Shown here: positions 22,472 to 30,393 of the stretch, piece by piece
Position numbering within the stretch: the stretch's first letter is position 1
How the letters are laid out: the number at the start of each line of letters is the position of its first letter
NCBI GenBank assembly: GCA_937894465.1
Contig: CALCRE010000279.1
Coordinates: forward strand, 1 to 30,393
Length of the DNA: 30,393 nucleotides
Direction: 5' to 3'
Source of the DNA: an uncultured Clostridia bacterium
GTDB lineage: Bacteria; Bacillota; Clostridia; JAAYHZ01
Notes under the pieces: generated by a model
Seen by the model: the letters and a program-made list of their open reading frames with translations, nothing else
What the model was told of the DNA's origin: nothing
The model's database searches: none
Made by a program: the position numbers and the translations under genes

Positions 22472-23725
22472 TTATATTCCCTGCTCTGCGAAACCGGGTT
22501 TTGGTTCGAATATGTTGTCTAACATATAACGAGCGCCTCCAAGTTCCACAGTGTCGTTTCCCAAAGTTGAATAATTCACTTCGATTTTATCTCCGTACAA
22601 TTCAAAAGCCATCTGCTTGATCTTGTCTTTCACTCTGTGAATAAATAAATCCCCGATTTTGGTAATGTCCCCGCTGATGATGATTTGTCGAATGTCCAGG
22701 AGATTTACCAAATTATTAATACCTACAGCCAAGCAATCTGCTGCATAGTTGACATTTTCAATCACGACGGGATCATCTTCTTGAAAGGCTTTTAACAACA
22801 AGTCGAAGGTAGGAGCATCCCCGGTTTGAATAAGATCATAAAAGGCACCTGACTTTTGTCGTGCTGACACCTCAGCAGCTCTTTGCACAATGGCCGGAAC
22901 TGAAACCGATGTTTCCAGGCATCCCCTGTTGCCGCATTCACATTGCCTACCGTGCATATCTATCACCATGTGCCCTAATTCTCCGGCAATTCCGAACGCA
23001 CCTTTATAAATATTGTCGTCGATGATGATTCCGCAACCGACGCCTTCATTGATGTCAATTAAAATAATATCCTCATCCTTGTTGTTTCTTGCGATGATAT
23101 GCTCGGCGTAAGCGGCGAAGCAAGATTCGTTTTCCATCAAGATCGGGACATCTTTGTAAAATTGATCGACTTCCTTGTAAAAAGTCTTATTGGTATGCAA
23201 ACGCTCAATGACCGTAGAAGATACCACAGTGTAATCATTGAAATTAATGACACCGGGGATTCCCAAAGAGATCCCCAATAAATTTTCTTTCTTCAATTTA
23301 CTTTCATCCATTAAGATTTCGCAAAACCGGATCAAATGGTCTCCTAATGCGGATAGGTCGTGACCTGTGACACTTTTTCTCAAAATCTCATTGCATTTTA
23401 AATCGTATGCTCCACCGGAAATTTTTCCGGCCTTCAATTCGATTGAAATGACAAATCCGCTGTTTTGATTGATCTTGAGCATAATGGGTTTTCTACCGCT
23501 GGAAGTGGTTTCTCCGGCGCCGATTTCCATCACCAGCTTTTCTTCAATCAATTCCTCCACCAAGGAAGAAATGGTGGTTGGACTCAAATGAGTGAGTCTG
23601 GCAAGCTTTACACGGGAAATCGGCTCGAGTCGGTTGATCAAATTAAAAACCAGCGTCAAATTATTTTGCTTGATCAGCTGTTGATTTGCAATTTTTATAC
23701 GGTCATTGGTATGTCGGTGTATCAA
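22472..23725 (-). CDS. ROK-family (NagC/XylR-type) transcriptional regulator
   Basis: The 417-residue protein has an N-terminal winged HTH (ISRVKLARLTHLSPTTISSLVEELIEEKLV, about 36-65) followed by a ROK sugar-binding domain. The ROK zinc site is complete: H252, C262, C264 and C269 in ECGNRGC. LGIPGVI, ILIDINEGVGCGI and GELGHMV are family landmarks. ROK repressors usually sense a sugar or sugar phosphate, and the N-terminal HTH rules out a plain glucokinase. The start is TTG at 23725 with AGGAG seven bases upstream. Its likely targets are the neighbouring catabolic genes. The ligand cannot be inferred. Confidence 0.92.
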   Translation of the reverse strand: MIHRHTNDRIKIANQQLIKQNNLTLVFNLINRLEPISRVKLARLTHLSPTTISSLVEELIEEKLVMEIGAGETTSSGRKPIMLKINQNSGFVISIELKAGKISGGAYDLKCNEILRKSVTGHDLSALGDHLIRFCEILMDESKLKKENLLGISLGIPGVINFNDYTVVSSTVIERLHTNKTFYKEVDQFYKDVPILMENESCFAAYAEHIIARNNKDEDIILIDINEGVGCGIIIDDNIYKGAFGIAGELGHMVIDMHGRQCECGNRGCLETSVSVPAIVQRAAEVSARQKSGAFYDLIQTGDAPTFDLLLKAFQEDDPVVIENVNYAADCLAVGINNLVNLLDIRQIIISGDITKIGDLFIHRVKDKIKQMAFELYGDKIEVNYSTLGNDTVELGGARYMLDNIFEPKPGFAEQGI

Positions 23726-23771
23726 TCTATTTCTCCTATGGCCTGTCCAATAAATTCATTATTTGGTTATA

Positions 23772-24638
23772 TCACGATTCCTCACCGGTGACAAGAAGCT
23801 TTTTTGTAGGTTTATGGCCGGAAAGGCCTACAAATCTCAATAAGTTTTTGCTGTATAAGCAGTCCTTCGATTCCTGGCTCAGTTGAATCTCTGAGAATAT
23901 GACCTGATCCCTATTAAGCCAATCTTTTAACCACTTCAGGTTGTAATCATTGACATTGCTGTCTGTTCCGAACAAAACATTGTTTTGAACATCATAACCG
24001 ATACAATACAGCTTTCTTAATACCTCCTGCCTGTATAAAGGCGGTGTTCCCGGGGCAATATCAAGGAACATCTCCACCGACAAATCCTTTCGCCATGCAA
24101 AAGCATTCAAGAATTTGCCGTACACAGCGATACATTCATCGTACCATGGCCAGGAAACATGAGCCAATGCAAACTTTAATCCGTTCACATTCAATAAAGC
24201 TTCAAATTGAGAAGGCTTATTGTAGTCCGAAGAGTTCAAACCGTCCCACAATATACCGGAATGAAATAAAATAGGTTTTTCATATCGCGCAATTTCTTGA
24301 TATACCTTTATGGCTGTTTGATCACCCGGAAAATGAGTATTACAGATGATTTTAAAGCCTTTTATTCCGCAAGCAACCGCTTCCTTCACCTGATCCATAG
24401 CATTGCTTTCCATGGGATTGATCCAGTAAAAAGGAAAAAGCATGGGATTTTTTTCGCAGAACCACAACACATTGTTCAATCGATCTTTTGTTGTGTATTC
24501 CTTCTCATTCCACTTAAGGGCACCCGGTGCCAGGGAAATCACTACTCCCCCGTCCACGTTTCCTTCCTTTAATTTTATATAAAAATCGTCTCGATCCATC
24601 TTCTTGTCGAATATATGGATGTGACTGTCTAATAGCAT
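23772..24638 (-). CDS. Amidohydrolase-2 family TIM-barrel hydrolase
   Basis: A 288-residue metal-dependent hydrolase of the amidohydrolase superfamily. It has DSHIHIF with metal ligands H6 and H8, then KIICNTHFPGD, ILFHSG, FALAHVSWPW and VLFGTDSN. The final Asp is the usual catalytic base. Members include decarboxylases, lactonases and amidases, and the short length fits the PF04909 group. It begins 31 bp after thiI and is followed by the ROK gene after 46 bp. Hydrolysis of a sugar lactone or similar ring is a reasonable guess from the neighbourhood. No signal peptide is present. ATG at 24638 has GAGGAG nine bases upstream. Confidence 0.85.
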   Translation of the reverse strand: MLLDSHIHIFDKKMDRDDFYIKLKEGNVDGGVVISLAPGALKWNEKEYTTKDRLNNVLWFCEKNPMLFPFYWINPMESNAMDQVKEAVACGIKGFKIICNTHFPGDQTAIKVYQEIARYEKPILFHSGILWDGLNSSDYNKPSQFEALLNVNGLKFALAHVSWPWYDECIAVYGKFLNAFAWRKDLSVEMFLDIAPGTPPLYRQEVLRKLYCIGYDVQNNVLFGTDSNVNDYNLKWLKDWLNRDQVIFSEIQLSQESKDCLYSKNLLRFVGLSGHKPTKKLLVTGEES

Positions 24639-24669
24639 GATAAAGAACTCCTCTCTTTCAATGTTTCCG

Positions 24670-25839
24670 TTACAACACGATAGTCTCTGTTTTTTCTATT
24701 GCATCCAGGATCAATGTTTCAAGATCCATTCCTGCTTCTTGTTTTTCTACAATTTCTATTTTAGGCTTTGTTACAGGATGTTTTGCCACAAATACAGTAC
24801 AACAATCTTCGTAAGGCAATATGGATGTTTCATAGGTACCGATTTTTTCAGCGATATGGATCACCTCGACCTTGTCCATACCGATCAAAGGTCGAAATAC
24901 CGGCATATTGACAACCGCATTTGTGACATTCAAAGCTTCTATGGTTTGACTGGCCACCTGCCCTACACTTTCACCGGTGATCAACGCCATTGCATCGTTT
25001 TGTCGGGCGATCCTTTCAGCGATTCGCATCATGACTCTCCTCATGATCACAGTGATCAAACCTATGGAACAATGCTCGTTGATCAAAAGCTGTATATCGG
25101 TAAAGGGAACAATATGCAATGTCACCGGTTTACAGTATTCTGAAAGGATTTTCGCCAAATCAATAACCTTGTCCTTCGCCCGTTCACTTGTATACGGGTA
25201 ACTGTAAAAATGAACCGCATGAAGTTCAATGCCGCGCTTGGCCATCATCCAACCGGCTACCGGAGAGTCGATCCCCCCGGACAACAGCAGCATAGCTTTG
25301 CCTCCGGTTCCCGTGGGCATTCCACCAAAGGCCTGAATGACTCTCGAGTAAATGTATGCGTGGTCCCTAAGCTCTATATTCAACACAAAATCAGGGTTGT
25401 GGACATCCACCTTCAAACCCTTGATGTTTCTCAACACATGAGCTCCCGCTTTTGCACAAATTTCCGGAGACGTCAAAGGGAAACTCTTATCCTGACGACG
25501 GGCTTCCACCTTAAAGGTTTTTGCATACTCTTGTTCCATGGCTTCACGAGCAGTCATCACAGCCGTTTCATACACAATATTCTCATCAATCTCGGTTTTG
25601 TAAGCCGGGCTTACCGACACCACACCGAACACTTTACACACCCTTTTGATCAATTGCTGAAAATCGGCATGCTCCTCAACAGGTTCAATATAGATCCTGC
25701 CTTGCGAGCGAATAATATTGAACTTTCCCAAGTCTCTTATGGAGGCTTTTAAATTGTCAACCAATTTTCTTTCAAAAACAGGACGGTTCAGCCCCTTTAA
25801 CATTATTTCACCGTATCGCACAAGCAATATGGTTTCCAT
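24670..25839 (-). CDS. thiI: tRNA 4-thiouridine synthase ThiI
   Basis: ThiI adenylates U8 of tRNA and transfers sulfur to it, and also serves thiamin thiazole synthesis in some bacteria. The 389-residue form has an N-terminal ferredoxin-like and THUMP region, with KTFKVEARRQDKSFPLTSPEI at about 107-127. The PP-loop LLLSGGIDSPVAGWMM has SGGIDS at 187-192. It lacks the C-terminal rhodanese domain of the E. coli enzyme, as in Bacillus, where a dedicated desulfurase (NifZ) donates sulfur directly. That partner is encoded 2 bp upstream here. The CC pair in YEDCCTVFVAKHP is in the PP-domain end. Confidence 0.96.
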   Translation of the reverse strand: METILLVRYGEIMLKGLNRPVFERKLVDNLKASIRDLGKFNIIRSQGRIYIEPVEEHADFQQLIKRVCKVFGVVSVSPAYKTEIDENIVYETAVMTAREAMEQEYAKTFKVEARRQDKSFPLTSPEICAKAGAHVLRNIKGLKVDVHNPDFVLNIELRDHAYIYSRVIQAFGGMPTGTGGKAMLLLSGGIDSPVAGWMMAKRGIELHAVHFYSYPYTSERAKDKVIDLAKILSEYCKPVTLHIVPFTDIQLLINEHCSIGLITVIMRRVMMRIAERIARQNDAMALITGESVGQVASQTIEALNVTNAVVNMPVFRPLIGMDKVEVIHIAEKIGTYETSILPYEDCCTVFVAKHPVTKPKIEIVEKQEAGMDLETLILDAIEKTETIVL

Positions 25840-25841
25840 AT

Positions 25842-27011
25842 TTATCTCCTCACCTTGCCTTTGTTTTTTATGGTGATCGCCGGAATAATTTCCTTCAAAG
25901 CATCCTTCAAACGTTCAACATCCTCCTGTTCATTCATGGAGGAAAAGCTGACTCGAATGGTACCGTCTATTAAATTCGGTTTTACACCCATGGCTTCCAT
26001 CACGTGGCTTTTGTGTTTCCCGTTGGATGAACAGGCCGAACCCGTCGAAACATAAATACCTCTTGCTTCTAAGTGATGCAACAACACTTCTCCTTTTACA
26101 TTAGGAAAGGAAATGCTCACAATATGACCCAAGCTGCAATTCTCGGCATGGATAACCGCATCCTTGAAATGCTCTTTAACGAATTCGAGAAGGTTTTTTC
26201 TCAATTCGGAAATCTTTTTACCGGCAATTTCTAAATTACTATACGTCATTTGAGCTGCCAAAGCAAGTCCCACTATACCGGGGGTGTTCAATGTCCCCGA
26301 ACGCAAACCGCCTTGATGTCCTCCGCCCCACATCACAGGTTTTATCTTTGTGCCGTTTTTGACATACAAAGCTCCTACACCTTTTGGTCCATGAAATTTA
26401 TGAGCACTGATACTCAACATATCAGCATGAAGGGATTCCGGTTTTACAGGCATTTTACCGAAAGCTTGAACAGCATCGATATGAAAATATGGTTTGTCCT
26501 TTAAGGCGTTTATTTTTGACCCTATTTCCAGTACAGGCTGTAAACATCCGGTTTCATTGTTCACTGCCATGCAACTTACAATCACAGTATCCGGACGTAT
26601 GGCTGCAATCACATCATCCGCATCGACTCTGCCGTTTTCATCCGGACTGATATAGTCCACATTGTAGCCTTCGGATTCATAATGTTTGAAAACCTCTAAC
26701 ACTGCCGAATGTTCCACCTTGGTTGTAATCAAGTGCCTTCCTTTTCTCAAGTTCCCAAGAATGCTACCTGAAATGGCGATATTATTCGATTCGGTACCTC
26801 CGGAGGTAAAATAGATTTCCTCCGGGCGAACACCGAGTATGTCGGCTAAAATATTTTGGGCTTGCTTTATATGTCTTTCGGCTTCCACCCCTTTACTATG
26901 GAGAGAAGACGAATTCCCATAACAACTTTTGCTAATTTGCGCAACCTTATCTGTTACTTGATCATATTGAGCCGTTGTGGCCCCATTATCAAGATAATAT
27001 TCTTTATTCAA
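25842..27011 (-). CDS. Cysteine desulfurase paired with ThiI (NifZ-like)
   Basis: A PLP-dependent desulfurase of 389 residues. The TTG at 27011 is chosen because GGAGG lies seven bases upstream. An in-frame TTG five codons earlier is part of the ribosome site. YYLDNGATT, VEHSAVLEV with H101, Schiff-base K205 in SAHKFHGPKG and catalytic C327 in TGSACSSNG are present. Its adjacency to a rhodanese-less thiI, 2 bp apart, matches the nifZ-thiI pair of Bacillus, in which the desulfurase serves tRNA thiolation. It differs clearly from IscS at 8.2-9.4 kb, so the cell has at least two desulfurases with divided tasks. Confidence 0.93.
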   Translation of the reverse strand: MNKEYYLDNGATTAQYDQVTDKVAQISKSCYGNSSSLHSKGVEAERHIKQAQNILADILGVRPEEIYFTSGGTESNNIAISGSILGNLRKGRHLITTKVEHSAVLEVFKHYESEGYNVDYISPDENGRVDADDVIAAIRPDTVIVSCMAVNNETGCLQPVLEIGSKINALKDKPYFHIDAVQAFGKMPVKPESLHADMLSISAHKFHGPKGVGALYVKNGTKIKPVMWGGGHQGGLRSGTLNTPGIVGLALAAQMTYSNLEIAGKKISELRKNLLEFVKEHFKDAVIHAENCSLGHIVSISFPNVKGEVLLHHLEARGIYVSTGSACSSNGKHKSHVMEAMGVKPNLIDGTIRVSFSSMNEQEDVERLKDALKEIIPAITIKNKGKVRR

Positions 27012-27040
27012 ATTCTTTTCCTCCAAAAAAGTCTAGCACT

Positions 27041-27049
27041 ATTATATCA
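27041..27049 (-). promoter_or_regulatory. Extended -10 promoter of the nifZ-thiI unit
   Basis: TGATATAAT on the minus strand stands 30 bp before the desulfurase TTG start. No clear -35 is seen. The 27050-27169 part holds a second TATAAT (27076-27081) in a short hairpin and two imperfect AGTCTGTC repeats. Nothing else is recognised in this gap. Confidence 0.5.
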
Positions 27050-27169
27050 CACTGCATAAAAAGTGCAGGTATATAGATTATACCCAAAAAAAGATTAAAG
27101 AAAGATCAAACCAGGTTAAGACAGACTAAAGGCAATGCAATGTTATTAATGACAGACTTTAAAATATCA

Positions 27170-27200
27170 AAGCAGGGAACAAAGTTTTTGTTCTCTGCTT
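27170..27200 (-). terminator. Terminator after the polysaccharide lyase gene
   Basis: Arms AAGCAGGGAACAAA and TTTGTTCTCTGCTT pair over 14 bp with one G-U pair and a 3-nt loop. The minus-strand flank is TTGATATTTT. It lies 25 bp after the lyase stop and isolates that gene from nifZ-thiI. Confidence 0.75.
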
Positions 27201-27225
27201 GGTTGATCGATTTAATTGTGCTTTT

Positions 27226-30200
27226 TTATTCGGCTCTAACAATTCCGGTGTCTTCGATCGTGAATTCAGTTACACCTTTTCGTTCCTTATGAGGATAGTA
27301 CATCATTTTCGTATGTTCTGCCCCGACAAAGTCAAAGCCGGGCTCCGCATCCCCTATATCAATGATACATACGCCTCCGTTTTCCACAATACCTTTAATT
27401 TTGTACCCCGTATATGTGTGATCCGGGTGTTTCACAATCACATATTGACCTTTCAAACCTTCATCCGGCTTAACGTCGGTCACAAACCCGTTCAATTCGT
27501 CTCCCTCGGTTTCCACAAGTACATCCTTGATTACACCTGATACAGAACGGTTTTTAGGAACATACGCGTTGTCATAAGACAAGACATCGGCGTTTAGACT
27601 TTGCATAACAACCGCCTTCCTGTCTTGGATCCGTACATAGCCGAACTGACCTTTGAAGTGGATGTTGTCAACCATAACTTCCATGTCCTCCTGATAGGCA
27701 CTGAAGATATAATCCGTAAAACCTTCACCGGTAACTTTGACCGCAATATCAAACTCATGTACGCCTTTAATGGAGAGTTTTTCAACATCCGTCACAGTTG
27801 CCTTGTATTTTTCCGAGAAGGGTTCCATCAATGTCACAAAGCATGAATCCAAGTTCTCCCCTTCTCTTCTTAATACCATCTTATCCATTTGGTAATCGTC
27901 GCATTGGTCATTCAAGTCGTAAGTGGTGGATTTACGGGTTGCCCTCATGGAAGGTACTTTTCCCATTAACAATTCACCGGTGTTGTCGGTTCCGAAAATG
28001 TTCAATCCGACATTCTTAATCAATCCGTCCTCTGTGATTTTGTAGGAGATTTTGTAAGGTTGATCTTTTAACTCCGCCGATTGTACATCCTTCACAAACA
28101 TATACGCCGTGTAATGACCCGATGCATTTCCGGAGTCACTCTCGCCGGTAGGTTTTGTATATTTGACACCTTCCGGCAACATGGTTTCGGATTGATATTG
28201 CCATTTGATATCGGTAGTTAATTCGTAATCATGGTCTGCACACATATTCAAGGCGTATTCGTGCCTTGATCCTCCTGAAACCCTGAAGATATCCAAAATA
28301 TAACCTTCCGGTCCTGCTTTTGCAACCGGTACATAAACCAATTCTCTGTCATAAACATCCACATCGGAGTAAGCAGCCCGGTCAAAGGCCCTCATGACAC
28401 CGACGGAATTGTCCGAAGGTACGAAACGCAATATACTGCCTCCGTCCCTGCTTTGGGAATTTCTTTGATTCACTGTAACGGTGTTGTGACTTAATGTGGA
28501 CAAAGTCCATGCCCGGTTATATGTATGGGTATACCCTAAATCCGGTAACAATTCCACACCGTACGCATGCAAATGCATATTCAATATGTCATAATGGTTG
28601 TGGCCGTACTTAGGAACAAAGGTCATCACCGTTTGTGTTCCGGTCATGTTCAAAGCATCGGTATTGCCGGTCAATCGCGCAATTCCGGACGCAGACATCA
28701 GCAAATCATTGAATACTTCCTTTCTCGTCTGACTTCGTCCGGAGCCCCAAGTATCTTGTACGGTAAGATGCTTTCCATTGGGGAAAGATAAGAAACCGGG
28801 TATATCATAAGACCTCCGTAAAATGGGATAATGATCCAAAAACTTAAAGTTTTCTATTCTTTCTCCTGTACCCGGATATACATATCCTTCAGGATCACTG
28901 TATCTTGTCACTAAGCTCAACACATTGTACAGTCCCGTGGTAATTTGACTATGATAGGAAACGGTGACTTCTTTCCAAAAACCGTCAAACAAATAATTGT
29001 TTTTAACAAAAGAATCAATCCGCTCCAATGCATAATGGATATAGTCCGGCTCTTGCAACGCTTTTCCGATCCGAATCAACCCTTGCCATAGTGTAAAATC
29101 CATATTTCCATCTGCAATTCCGTATGAATTGGCGTAATCGATCCCATCACGAATCACGTACATGATTTCTTCGTGAAGATCCCGATTTAATTGCTCACCT
29201 AACTTCTCCAATGCATTGGTCTTGCTAACTTCGGCATAAGCTTCCGCAATACATGCCACTGAATTTAAATCAGCATAAAACCAACGGTTCCAAAAACCGC
29301 CGAAATAGGCGTAAGGCGGTCCGGACATCTTAGGCACCGGATAGTTGGTGTAGAAATAATCCAATGAAGGAGCGTAGTTTTCATAATTCTCGCACAGTTT
29401 TGCCAAAACATGAGCTGCACCGGCCGGATCAATTCTTGCAAATTCCGGTAAGGCAGAAACCACATATTCTTTTTGATGAGCCCAAACAGAAGCTGTAAAG
29501 TAGCATATGACGCCGTCTTCATCTTCATAATAGGGATATTCGATGATTTTTCCGTTTCCATTGTCAAAACGTAAGACTTTATCCTCCGGAAACTCGCCAT
29601 TCGGATACAAGTCACCGGTCTTATTGGACTTTATTTTATGAGGATCCATAATGCTGTATGAATACAATCCGTAAGGACGAAGACCGGTATCTTTGGGATC
29701 CGGAATATTTTTGATTCCGATGTGCGGAGGGGTGATATCCAAAAGGAGCTTTCCCCTGTCACTGATCTTGGAAATATCCACATCAACTTTTTCCGGTATC
29801 TCTTTTTCAAGATCTTTGTTGGCAGATTCCACAATCATCCTCTTTTCTATGTACAAATCAGTGTCGTCTTTATTTCCCAAACGGATTCGGTACATCCCTT
29901 CCTCCGAAACCGGAGGATGTTCAAATATTAAAACGTCACTGTCATTTTCCCGTTTTTTTTGTACATTGAGGTTTGTGACGGTACCTTCGGGGGATTTCCA
30001 AGACAGTTGATAATCGGACTTTTCACCGGTTACAGTGATTTGTTGCTTGTTAACACCGATACAATCCACTTTTATTTGAGGTTGCTCCTTTTGGAAATCC
30101 GACACATCATCGGTAAATTTCATATCCACCATGCGTCCTTGATTTCCTAAAAAGATGGTGACGCTGACACTATTGTCGGAGCTGTCGTTAAAGTAGGAAT

Positions 30201-30393
30201 TTTCTATGGGAAAGTAAGATGTAGCCGGATTTGCACCCCAATCAAACTTTAGAATGTTAAATTGCATCTTCTCGGAATCAACGGGTAACTCCTTAAGAGG
30301 TATTTTTACAAGAGCTTCGTAACCGCCTTCCAAATCTTTGATTTCAATGTCTGCACCCGGTATGGAACCTCTCGTAGAACCTTTGTAGCCAAG
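27226..30393 (-). CDS. Large heparinase II/III-type polysaccharide lyase, C-terminal 1055 residues (start off right edge)
   Basis: The frame is open to the window edge, with no stop in the last 60 bp, so the true start lies beyond it. A TTG at 30333 is not a convincing start. The first ~80 residues end in a pattern like a CBM9/DOMON-type carbohydrate-binding domain (YEALVKIPLKELP, MQFNILKFDWG). A beta-rich Ig-like segment follows. Next is an alpha/alpha-barrel typical of alginate-lyase/heparinase folds (AAHVLAKLCENYENYAPSLDYFY; WNRWFYADLNSVACIAEAY). The C-terminal beta-sheet domain carries the diagnostic YGHNHYDILNMHLHAYG and TLSHNTVTVNQRNSQS near 28480-28610. It should cleave a uronic-acid glycan by beta-elimination. 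Its size and multidomain build suggest a secreted or cell-surface enzyme. Confidence 0.88.
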   Translation of the reverse strand, partial: LGYKGSTRGSIPGADIEIKDLEGGYEALVKIPLKELPVDSEKMQFNILKFDWGANPATSYFPIENSYFNDSSDNSVSVTIFLGNQGRMVDMKFTDDVSDFQKEQPQIKVDCIGVNKQQITVTGEKSDYQLSWKSPEGTVTNLNVQKKRENDSDVLIFEHPPVSEEGMYRIRLGNKDDTDLYIEKRMIVESANKDLEKEIPEKVDVDISKISDRGKLLLDITPPHIGIKNIPDPKDTGLRPYGLYSYSIMDPHKIKSNKTGDLYPNGEFPEDKVLRFDNGNGKIIEYPYYEDEDGVICYFTASVWAHQKEYVVSALPEFARIDPAGAAHVLAKLCENYENYAPSLDYFYTNYPVPKMSGPPYAYFGGFWNRWFYADLNSVACIAEAYAEVSKTNALEKLGEQLNRDLHEEIMYVIRDGIDYANSYGIADGNMDFTLWQGLIRIGKALQEPDYIHYALERIDSFVKNNYLFDGFWKEVTVSYHSQITTGLYNVLSLVTRYSDPEGYVYPGTGERIENFKFLDHYPILRRSYDIPGFLSFPNGKHLTVQDTWGSGRSQTRKEVFNDLLMSASGIARLTGNTDALNMTGTQTVMTFVPKYGHNHYDILNMHLHAYGVELLPDLGYTHTYNRAWTLSTLSHNTVTVNQRNSQSRDGGSILRFVPSDNSVGVMRAFDRAAYSDVDVYDRELVYVPVAKAGPEGYILDIFRVSGGSRHEYALNMCADHDYELTTDIKWQYQSETMLPEGVKYTKPTGESDSGNASGHYTAYMFVKDVQSAELKDQPYKISYKITEDGLIKNVGLNIFGTDNTGELLMGKVPSMRATRKSTTYDLNDQCDDYQMDKMVLRREGENLDSCFVTLMEPFSEKYKATVTDVEKLSIKGVHEFDIAVKVTGEGFTDYIFSAYQEDMEVMVDNIHFKGQFGYVRIQDRKAVVMQSLNADVLSYDNAYVPKNRSVSGVIKDVLVETEGDELNGFVTDVKPDEGLKGQYVIVKHPDHTYTGYKIKGIVENGGVCIIDIGDAEPGFDFVGAEHTKMMYYPHKERKGVTEFTIEDTGIVRAE

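Noticed and set aside
27012..27225. Riboswitch or T-box in the nifZ leader
   Set aside because: The promoter is only about 30 bp from the start, leaving no room for a leader aptamer. The hairpins seen upstream are explained by the lyase terminator.
1..30393. CRISPR array, tRNA, rRNA or insertion sequence
   Set aside because: No regularly spaced repeats, tRNA-like cloverleaf, rRNA sequence or transposase frame was recognised on either strand by reading.

Overview
The window is a compact, low-GC chromosomal segment of a Clostridia-type Firmicute. The evidence is the gene order minD-minC-mrdA-mreDCB-maf with a DUF4321 gene in front of maf, an iscS-iscU pair, strong AGGAGG-type ribosome sites, frequent TTG starts and sigma-A promoters of TTGACA-17-TATAAT type. 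Almost all genes are on the minus strand, so operons read right to left. The species cannot be named from the sequence.

Layout. (1) 1-6.6 kb is the cell-shape and division operon: DUF4321, maf, mreB, mreC, mreD, mrdA (PBP2), minC and minD, with minD running off the left edge. (2) 6.6-9.5 kb has a polytopic flippase-like membrane protein and the Fe-S pair iscS-iscU with a good promoter. No iscR lies upstream of iscS. (3) 9.5-11.0 kb has rarA followed by an overlapping small membrane protein. (4) 11.0-13.3 kb is a small accessory patch with two convergent broken genes, an AlbA_2/Schlafen-type regulator and a Nudix hydrolase. Each is interrupted by one in-frame TAA, and both keep recognisable promoters. 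(5) 13.3-16.1 kb has glyA with its own promoter and terminator, then a MarR regulator divergent from a Cys-rich small protein and a basic-tailed protein. One 19-bp palindrome there supplies the -35 boxes of both divergent promoters. (6) 16.1-21.8 kb has an AIR-synthase-like protein, an SDR, a DapA/NanA-type aldolase, a DegT-type aminotransferase and a cytoplasmic ceramidase-fold amidase. (7) 21.8-27.2 kb is a close-packed run: nifZ-like cysteine desulfurase, thiI, amidohydrolase, ROK regulator and nth. (8) 27.2 kb to the right edge is the 3' part of a very large heparinase II/III-type polysaccharide lyase.

Parts 6-8 combine housekeeping genes (thiI with its sulfur donor, nth) with what looks like a glycan or amino-sugar utilisation set: lyase, amidase, aminotransferase, aldolase, dehydrogenase, amidohydrolase and ROK regulator. 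This set is the best candidate for an undescribed pathway, but its substrate cannot be read from the sequence. No tRNA, rRNA, CRISPR array, insertion sequence or recognised riboswitch was seen.
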